A stretch of DNA of 11,193 bases, taken from NCBI GenBank assembly GCA_934777095.1, contig CAKVNP010000035.1, positions 1 to 11,193 of the forward strand. Reading direction: 5' to 3'. The notes beneath the pieces are model-generated. The model ran no database searches, had not been told where the DNA came from, and was given only the letters and a program-made list of their open reading frames with translations. Shown here one piece after another: positions 4,752 to 11,193 of the stretch (position 1 is the stretch's first letter; each line of letters begins with the position of its first letter). This stretch comes from an uncultured Clostridium sp. (GTDB taxonomy: Bacteria > Bacillota > Clostridia > Clostridiales > Clostridiaceae). The position numbers and the translations under genes were made by a program.

Positions 4752-4956
4752 AAATTATCCTTAGGATAATTTATTGTAAGAGATAGAGTATAGTGCCTAC
4801 GGCAAGACAAATAGACTGCTGTTCCCTAACTTATCCTTTGGATAAGTTATTGTAAGAGTTAGAGAATAGTGCCTTCGGCAAGAGGGTTAGACTTCGGTTC
4901 TCTAATTTATCTTTCAGATAAATTATTGCAAGGGTAGAGTATAATTGCCTGGGCAA
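4752..4956. repeat. Tandem 76-bp repeat array with covarying hairpins
   Basis: Two full units (4752-4827 and 4828-4903) are identical at 63 of 76 positions by my alignment, and a third, shortened unit starts at 4904. Each opens with an AT-rich stem: AAATTATCC-TTA-GGATAATTT, AACTTATCC-TTT-GGATAAGTT, AATTTATCT-TTC-AGATAAATT. It is followed by TTATTGTAAG and a second stem: TGCC-TAC-GGCA (4794), TGCC-TTC-GGCA (4870) or TTGCC-TG-GGCAA (4945). The changes in the first stem fall at paired positions, so pairing is kept. I see no coding potential. The region lies between the murA terminator and the spoIID promoter; nothing in the sequence shows whether it is transcribed. Confidence 0.85.
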
Positions 4957-5049
4957 AGATATATTTAATTAGAATTCTTTGAATTCTTTCCTTAATTCAT
5001 TATTAATTATTAATTTGAGTTTATAATTAAACTTCTTCCTATAAAAATA
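4957..5049. other. AT-rich spacer with a short palindrome
   Basis: The remainder of the gap contains AGAATTC-TTT-GAATTCT (4971-4987), a 7-bp hairpin, and very AT-rich DNA with TTAATT-type runs. I see no gene, no convincing promoter on either strand and no RNA family. Confidence 0.5.
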
Positions 5050-5096
5050 AGGCCTTTAACTAACCGCTTCCCATTTCTCCGGTTAGTTAAAAGCCT
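5050..5096 (-). terminator. Terminator after murA
   Basis: Positions 5050-5066 pair with 5080-5096 over 17 positions with one C-A mismatch and a 13-base loop. On the minus strand the stem is followed by TTATTTTTAT. It lies 61 bases beyond the murA stop and should separate murA from the repeat array and spoIID. Confidence 0.85.
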
Positions 5097-5157
5097 CATG
5101 TTGTTTTATAGTCTCATGTTATATCCTATATATTTACACAAGCTCTTTCATTTTTAA

Positions 5158-6420
5158 TTATTTCGTTATTCTGTATACTTCTGCGCCTAGCTTTTGGAAT
5201 TTTTCTTCAATATTTGTATATCCTCTATCTATATGATAGATTTCACCTATTTCTGTTACTCCATTGGCAACTAAGCCTGCTAGGATCATTGCTGCGCCTG
5301 CTCTTAGGTCTGTGGCTTTTACTTCACAGCCAGTGAGCTGATTTACCCCTTCCACTATTGCTACTCTGCCATCTATTTTGATATTGGCACCCATTCTGCC
5401 TAATTCTCCTACGTGCATAAATCTATTTTCAAATACTGTTTCTGTTATCACACTGACACCTGGAGTCATTGATAATAGTGCCATCATCTGTGGCTGCATA
5501 TCTGTTGGGAATCCTGGGTAAGGCATAGTCTTAATGTCTACTGGTTTCTTTGCTTTTGTACCATCAACTATAAGTTTTTGTCCAAATATTTCACATCCAA
5601 CGCCGCATTCTTTTAACTTTTCAATAGTTGGCATTAAATGTTGTTCATTAACTCCATTAATTGTTATTTTACTATTTGTAATAGCAGCTGCTACCATAAA
5701 GGTTCCTGCTTCTATTCTATCAAATATAGGGGTAAAAGGTTTTGGCTGATGAAGGCTCTTGACTCCATTAATTGTAATAGTCCCATAGCCTGCACCTTGA
5801 ATGTCTGCTCCCATACTATTTAGAAATCTTGCTAAATCCCATATTTCTGGTTCTTCTGCTGCATTTTCAATTATTGTTGTACCTTCTGCTAATACTGCAA
5901 TCATCATAATATTTTCTGTAGCCCCTACAGACGGAAAATCTAGATATACTCTGGTTCCTACTATTTTTTTAGCTTTTGCTTCTACATACCCATACTCAGT
6001 TTCTGATTCTATACCAAGACATTTAAATCCCTTTAAATGAAGATCAATTGGTCGGCTTCCTATATTACAGCCTCCTGGTAGAGATATTTTACATCTTCCA
6101 AAACGAGCAAGCATTGGCCCCATTACTAAAAATGAAGCTCTCATTTTCCTAATTAACTCACTATTTGTATCAAGCTCTTTTATATTAGTAGTATCTATTA
6201 TTAATTCTCCTGTAATTTGAGAGAAACTAACAGCACAATTTAATTCTCTTAATAGATTAATTAAAACGGTAACATCTTCAAGCATAGGTACATTATTAAT
6301 TACTACCTTTGTTGGATTTAATATTGTTGCTACTATTATTGGTAAAACTGAATTTTTAGCTATGCTTATATCAACTTCACCTTGAAGCTTTTTCCCGCCC
6401 TTAACTATTATTTTTTCCAT
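5158..6420 (-). CDS. murA: UDP-N-acetylglucosamine 1-carboxyvinyltransferase MurA
   Basis: The 420-residue product transfers enolpyruvate from PEP to UDP-GlcNAc, the first committed step of peptidoglycan synthesis, in the cytoplasm. Key residues are in place: K22-N23 of the UDP-GlcNAc site, the PEP-binding, fosfomycin-target Cys in LPGGCNIGSRP (C118), the D307 base in YPGFPTDMQPQ and the C-terminal HIDRGY (R399). Length equals that of typical MurA. The start was set at 6420 rather than the in-frame ATG at 6432, because GGAGG (6430-6426) lies five bases before 6420 and overlaps the upstream ATG. It follows ywmB by 21 bases, probably in one transcript. Position beside ywmB, spoIID and atp matches murAA of B. 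subtilis; a second murA may exist elsewhere in the genome. Confidence 0.97.
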   Translation of the reverse strand: MEKIIVKGGKKLQGEVDISIAKNSVLPIIVATILNPTKVVINNVPMLEDVTVLINLLRELNCAVSFSQITGELIIDTTNIKELDTNSELIRKMRASFLVMGPMLARFGRCKISLPGGCNIGSRPIDLHLKGFKCLGIESETEYGYVEAKAKKIVGTRVYLDFPSVGATENIMMIAVLAEGTTIIENAAEEPEIWDLARFLNSMGADIQGAGYGTITINGVKSLHQPKPFTPIFDRIEAGTFMVAAAITNSKITINGVNEQHLMPTIEKLKECGVGCEIFGQKLIVDGTKAKKPVDIKTMPYPGFPTDMQPQMMALLSMTPGVSVITETVFENRFMHVGELGRMGANIKIDGRVAIVEGVNQLTGCEVKATDLRAGAAMILAGLVANGVTEIGEIYHIDRGYTNIEEKFQKLGAEVYRITK

Positions 6421-6441
6421 ATTATCCTCCATATTTTATTT

Positions 6442-7074
6442 TTAGTATGTTACGAAAATCGTTGGAGTACCAATAATTAAATATACCCCTGTGTCATAAT
6501 TAACTTCCGCAATATTAAGCCTTTCACCATCTTTGAGTTCTGCTGTGCTTATACTTCCATTATTAATCTGCAAGGATCTTATAGTATCCAATTTAATATT
6601 CTCCTTTGCATCGTCAGAAATATGCTGATCTATGTCATTTTTTACTTTTAAATATTTAAATACTCTGCTATTAGTGCAATCATTATTTTTTATCTCTTCT
6701 GCTTCCTTAACTAAACTTTCAATATTTCTACTATAATTAGTATTAATCATTTCTATTTCAACCTTTGTATTTTTACTAATGGTAAATATACTTATACAAT
6801 ATTTAATATTATCTCCTTCACAAATAATACAATCACCATCAACATATACTTGTATTTTACTACCTAATAAATCTATTATTCTTTCTTTTTCTTCATCTAC
6901 TTTATTTTTTGTATAATATTCAAGTTTAATTCCATTTTCACAAAATGAATATTGCTCCATTATAAAGTGCTCTACTCTTGTAAAGGCTTCTTTATTGATT
7001 TCACAGTCATATTCCTTAGCATTAATAAATAATAGAGAAAAGATTAAGCTAACTACTAACATAGTTCTTTTCAT
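6442..7074 (-). CDS. ywmB: YwmB family protein (DUF1779), exported
   Basis: The 210-residue product is placed in the YwmB family (annotated as TATA-box-binding-like fold, a structural label that implies no DNA role) mainly by position between atpC and murA and by length. The N-terminus MKRTMLVVSLIFSLLFINAKEY looks like a signal peptide with possible cleavage after INA, so the protein should be outside the membrane. The rest is a mixed, charged domain with a C-terminal ISTAELKDGERLNIAEVNY stretch. No catalytic motif is visible, and I know of no defined function. The start was moved from the ATG at 7110 to the ATG at 7074: the latter follows GGAAGGGTGGGG and begins directly with the signal peptide. 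Next comes murA, 21 bases on. Confidence 0.8.
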   Translation of the reverse strand: MKRTMLVVSLIFSLLFINAKEYDCEINKEAFTRVEHFIMEQYSFCENGIKLEYYTKNKVDEEKERIIDLLGSKIQVYVDGDCIICEGDNIKYCISIFTISKNTKVEIEMINTNYSRNIESLVKEAEEIKNNDCTNSRVFKYLKVKNDIDQHISDDAKENIKLDTIRSLQINNGSISTAELKDGERLNIAEVNYDTGVYLIIGTPTIFVTY

Positions 7075-7101
7075 GGTATTCCCCACCCTTCCTCTAAAAT
7101 T

Positions 7102-7129
7102 ATTGTCCATATAGTATTTTTTTATTCAA
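7102..7129 (-). promoter_or_regulatory. Weak candidate promoter of ywmB-murA
   Basis: On the minus strand TTGAAT (7129-7124), a 16-base spacer and GACAAT (7107-7102) give 4 of 6 matches each. The unit must begin here, because a strong terminator follows atpC. A start near 7095 would leave out the ATG at 7110 and fits the ywmB start at 7074. Confidence 0.25.
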
Positions 7130-7204
7130 GATATATATATGATAATATATTAATTTTTCGCTTAAAATGTTACTATTCTACAAAATTCATTAATGAGCAC
7201 AAAA

Positions 7205-7236
7205 AAGGACTATCACGAAAACTCATGATAGTCCTT
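7205..7236 (-). terminator. Terminator of the atp operon
   Basis: AAGGACTATCA (7205-7215) pairs perfectly with TGATAGTCCTT (7226-7236) around a ten-base loop. On the minus strand a run of six T follows. It starts four bases after the atpC stop codon and ends the operon, so ywmB-murA needs its own promoter. Confidence 0.93.
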
Positions 7237-7240
7237 ATTA

Positions 7241-7645
7241 TTACTTATTATTCTTCAATTTTATTCTCACAATAGCTCTTTGCAGTGCTTTTCCAGCTCT
7301 TTCAAGGTCTACATTTTCTTTAGACTTAAGTCTTTGTTCAGCTCTATTTTTTGCATTCTCTGCCCTAGCTATATCAATATCTTCTGCATAATCATATGCA
7401 TCGCAAGTAAAGTTAATAACATTGTCTTTAATATAAATAATACCTGTTGAGGTAAACATATTTACAACTTCTCCACTTACTTTTCTTATAATACTGATTG
7501 TAGGTATTGTGCTGCTTATAATTGGCGCATGATTAGCCATAAACTCAACTCTACCGTCAGAGTTTTCTGTTGAAAGTGAGATAATTTCTTCAGAAATAGT
7601 AGGCTTGCCTGGAGCTATAATATTAAGTTTAATAGTATTACTCAT
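7241..7645 (-). CDS. atpC: ATP synthase F1 epsilon subunit
   Basis: The 134-residue product is the epsilon subunit of the F1 central stalk, which turns with gamma and can inhibit ATP hydrolysis. It has an N-terminal beta-sandwich with the RVEFMANHAPII segment (matching the usual GxxGxLPNHAPLL) and a C-terminal helical hairpin (about 88-134, rich in Lys/Glu/Arg). Length is normal. It is the last gene of the operon. Its ribosome site TAGGAG overlaps the atpD stop, and only 11 bases separate the two genes, so translation is probably coupled. The terminator follows at once. Confidence 0.96.
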   Translation of the reverse strand: MSNTIKLNIIAPGKPTISEEIISLSTENSDGRVEFMANHAPIISSTIPTISIIRKVSGEVVNMFTSTGIIYIKDNVINFTCDAYDYAEDIDIARAENAKNRAEQRLKSKENVDLERAGKALQRAIVRIKLKNNK

Positions 7646-7656
7646 ATTATTATCTC

Positions 7657-9066
<1,410 letters not shown>

Positions 9067-9915
9067 CTACTTTTGCGCTTCAGCTCCTCCAACGATTTCT
9101 GATATTTCTTGTGTTATCATTGTCTGTCTTATTCTATTATATTTAATATTTAAGTTTTGTAAGATATCATTAGCGTTTTCAGTAGCTCCATCCATTGCAG
9201 TCATCCTAGCACTTTGTTCGCTTGCTTTAGCATTAAGCATACTAACTCTCAATTTGCTTTTTAAGAACATGTCTATTGAATTATTTAATACCTCTTCAAC
9301 ATTTGGTTCTATTAAACAATCCCCTTTATGTTCATTATCTCCATCAAAAGGCAATAATTTCGAAATTTTTACTTCTTGCTTTATTGGGGATACAAACTCT
9401 GTATATACTATATTAACCTCAGATACGTCCCCTTTTTTATATAAATATATCGCTTCATTATATATTTTATTAACTTCTGATGTTGTTGGTATATCAGGTA
9501 TATCTACATATTCAGAAGATGAGTTAAATCCATATTTATTGATATATGAAATTCCCTTGCTTCCTACTACTATTATCTTAGCATTACTATCTTCATCTTT
9601 TACCACAGATTTTAGATATGCAGCAACATTATTGTTATATCCGCCACATAAACCAGTATCTGAAGTTAATACAATATAGAGTTTATTACCGTCAGTTTTT
9701 CTACAATAAATTGATTCATAATCCTCAGGAAGGTATGATACAACCTCGTTGACTATTTCTTCACACAATTTACTATATTCTACATTACTTGCAAGCTCTT
9801 TTCTTACTTTTCTGAGTTTAGAAGTGGCAACAAGTCCCATAGCCTTTGTAATTTTTCTAGTGCTTTCAACAGACTTTATTCTTCTTTTTATTTCTATAAG
9901 TCCCGCTGCTCCCAC
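9067..9915 (-). CDS. atpG: ATP synthase F1 gamma subunit
   Basis: The 282-residue product is the central shaft of F1. The conserved N-terminal helix ([28 protein letters not shown]) and C-terminal helix ([46 protein letters not shown]) form the coiled coil that turns inside the alpha3-beta3 ring; the middle (about 60-220) is the Rossmann-like domain with [15 protein letters not shown]. The start is GTG at 9915-9913, seven bases after AGGAGG. A hairpin that covers the atpA stop codon lies just upstream. Length and motifs are normal. Confidence 0.97.
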   Translation of the reverse strand: MGAAGLIEIKRRIKSVESTRKITKAMGLVATSKLRKVRKELASNVEYSKLCEEIVNEVVSYLPEDYESIYCRKTDGNKLYIVLTSDTGLCGGYNNNVAAYLKSVVKDEDSNAKIIVVGSKGISYINKYGFNSSSEYVDIPDIPTTSEVNKIYNEAIYLYKKGDVSEVNIVYTEFVSPIKQEVKISKLLPFDGDNEHKGDCLIEPNVEEVLNNSIDMFLKSKLRVSMLNAKASEQSARMTAMDGATENANDILQNLNIKYNRIRQTMITQEISEIVGGAEAQK

Positions 9916-9932
9916 AGTTCTACCTCCTAAAG

Positions 9933-9961
9933 AACTGCATAGCTTTTAAAGCTATGCAGTT
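9933..9961 (-). repeat. Hairpin over the atpA stop codon, before atpG
   Basis: AACTGCATAGC (9933-9943) pairs perfectly with GCTATGCAGTT (9951-9961) around TTTTAAA, and the repeat stays symmetric to the centre. The 9951-9961 arm includes the atpA stop codon and its last two codons. The other arm ends four bases before AGGAGG of atpG. It is followed by only TTCTTT on the minus strand, too weak for a normal terminator. It may affect mRNA stability or the ratio of gamma to alpha. Confidence 0.75.
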
Positions 9962-11193
9962 TGTAAAAATATCTTTTTAAAATCAAATATGCATTTTTCA
10001 ATATTTGATTTAATTTCATCAGTTAATGTTCCAACTTCAACTATGCTCTTTAATAAATCTCTATAATGAGTATCTGCATATTCTAATAATTCTTTTTCAA
10101 ATTGTCTGATATCTTCAACCTTTATATCTGATAGATAATCATTTACTGTTGCATAAAGAATTATGATTTGATTTTCTACAGGCATTGGACAGTATTGGTC
10201 TTGTTTTAAAACTTCAACTATTCTCTTACCTTTTTCTAATCTTCTCTTAGAGTCAGAATCTAAATCTGAACCAAATTGTGAAAAGGCTTCTAATTCTCTA
10301 AATTGAGCAAGTTCTAGTCTTAATGTACCTGAAACTTGTTTCATTGCCTTTATTTGTGCATTACCCCCAACTCTTGATACAGAAATACCTGCATTTACGG
10401 CTGGTCTTTGTCCTGCATAGAATAAATCTGATTCTAAGAATATCTGACCATCTGTGATAGATATTACATTAGTAGGTATATATGCAGTTACATCTCCAGC
10501 TAGTGTTTCAATTATAGGAAGTGCTGTTAATGATCCACCGCCTAATTTATCTGAAAGTTTAGCTGCTCTTTCTAATAATCTTGAATGTATATAGAATACA
10601 TCTCCAGGATATGCTTCTCTTCCTGGTGGTCTTCTTAATAATAATGACATTGTTCTATAAGCAACTGCATGCTTAGATAAATCATCATAAATTATTAATA
10701 CATCTTTTCCTTGATGCATAAAGTATTCACCTATACTACATCCAGCATATGGAGCAATATATTGTAATGGTGCTGATTCAGAAGCTGTTGCAGCTACTAC
10801 TATTGAATAATCCATAGCATCCATTTCCTGTAATGTGTTTACTATATGTGCAACAGTAGACTGTTTTTGTCCTATAGCAACATAAATACATATTACATCT
10901 TTTCCTTTTTGGTTAAGAATAGTATCTATTGCTATGGCAGTTTTACCTGTTTGTCTATCCCCTATAATAAGCTCTCTTTGTCCTTTACCAATTGGAATCA
11001 TTGAATCAATTGCCTTAATACCAGTTTGTAAAGGCTCATTAACTGATTGTCTATCAATTATGCTAGGTGCATGTACTTCTATTGGTCTTGTTTCATTAGT
11101 AATAATTGGCCCCTTGCCATCTATTTCTTCACCTAATGAATTAACTACTCTTCCAAGCATTCCTTCACCAACAGGGACTTCAACTATTTTATT
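9952..11193 (-). CDS. atpA: ATP synthase F1 alpha subunit, N-terminus outside the window
   Basis: The 413 residues seen are the central and C-terminal parts of the alpha subunit; the missing N-terminal part is about 90 residues by comparison with the usual length near 503. The frame stays open to the window edge, so the M at 11160 is internal. Marks are Walker A GDRQTGKT, the non-catalytic-site Gln in [24 protein letters not shown], the [13 protein letters not shown] segment and the arginine finger in [10 protein letters not shown]. The C-terminal helical domain is complete and ends TAG. It precedes atpG by 36 bases. No damage is visible. Confidence 0.97.
   Translation of the reverse strand, partial: NKIVEVPVGEGMLGRVVNSLGEEIDGKGPIITNETRPIEVHAPSIIDRQSVNEPLQTGIKAIDSMIPIGKGQRELIIGDRQTGKTAIAIDTILNQKGKDVICIYVAIGQKQSTVAHIVNTLQEMDAMDYSIVVAATASESAPLQYIAPYAGCSIGEYFMHQGKDVLIIYDDLSKHAVAYRTMSLLLRRPPGREAYPGDVFYIHSRLLERAAKLSDKLGGGSLTALPIIETLAGDVTAYIPTNVISITDGQIFLESDLFYAGQRPAVNAGISVSRVGGNAQIKAMKQVSGTLRLELAQFRELEAFSQFGSDLDSDSKRRLEKGKRIVEVLKQDQYCPMPVENQIIILYATVNDYLSDIKVEDIRQFEKELLEYADTHYRDLLKSIVEVGTLTDEIKSNIEKCIFDFKKIFLQTA

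Noticed and set aside
4588..4956. CRISPR array
   Set aside because: The repeats are imperfect and contiguous units of 76 or 20-22 bp, with no constant repeat separated by unique spacers, and no cas genes are in the window.
4588..4956. Insertion sequence or MITE
   Set aside because: I found no transposase, no matching terminal inverted repeats at the two ends of the array and no target-site duplication; the 21-bp inverted repeat has its two arms side by side, not at opposite ends.
6421..6432. ATG at 6432 as the murA start
   Set aside because: The ATG overlaps the Shine-Dalgarno of the next in-frame ATG at 6420, which gives the standard MurA length and numbering.
7075..7110. ATG at 7110 as the ywmB start
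   Set aside because: No ribosome site precedes it, and it would put twelve hydrophilic residues before a clean signal peptide that has its own GGTGGGG site.
9254..9679. 141-codon open frame on the plus strand opposite atpG
   Set aside because: It lies wholly antisense to a well-conserved gene, has no ribosome site that I can see, and its product looks like no protein family.

Overview
The window is AT-rich, with several TTG/GTG starts and strong AGGAGG-type ribosome sites. It carries a block of endospore genes (spoIIID, spoIIQ, spoIID, yyaC) next to murA, ywmB and the F1 part of an atp operon. Gene order on the minus strand is atpA-atpG-atpD-atpC, ywmB-murA, spoIID, spoIIQ, spoIIID, mbl. This is the conserved Bacillota order, and together with the base composition it points to an endospore-forming Clostridium-type anaerobe, probably Clostridium sensu stricto. 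The species cannot be named from this window.

Layout, left to right. (1) 1-74: the 5' part of a tRNA-Tyr(GUA) gene on the minus strand, with a near-consensus promoter and a GC-rich hairpin in its leader. (2) 425-973: yyaC on the plus strand, the only plus-strand gene; it converges on mbl across a 16-bp bidirectional terminator. (3) 1015-4503: mbl, spoIIID, spoIIQ and spoIID, all minus. (4) 4504-5157: a 654-base stretch without a gene. It holds a candidate sigma-E promoter for spoIID beside a perfect 21-bp inverted repeat, a series of short AAGTGAA-plus-hairpin repeats, a tandem 76-bp repeat array with covarying stems, and the murA terminator. (5) 5158-7074: murA and ywmB, a two-gene unit. (6) 7205-11193: the atpC terminator, then atpC, atpD, atpG and a 5'-truncated atpA.

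How the genes work together. The atp genes encode the catalytic F1 head of ATP synthase. MurA makes the first committed peptidoglycan precursor and Mbl places wall synthesis. SpoIID and SpoIIQ act at the engulfing septum during sporulation. SpoIIID is a mother-cell transcription switch, and YyaC is a putative spore-associated peptidase. The block therefore joins energy supply, wall growth and sporulation-linked wall remodelling.

The coding genes are ordinary. The most interesting material is non-coding: the structured repeat array at 4588-4956, which shows compensatory changes between copies; a vegetative promoter apparently built into the last codons of spoIIID, sharing 18 identical bases with the tRNA promoter; and twin sigma-E-like promoters for yyaC and spoIID. 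SpoIIQ also has a LytM domain that has lost nearly all its metal-binding and catalytic residues.
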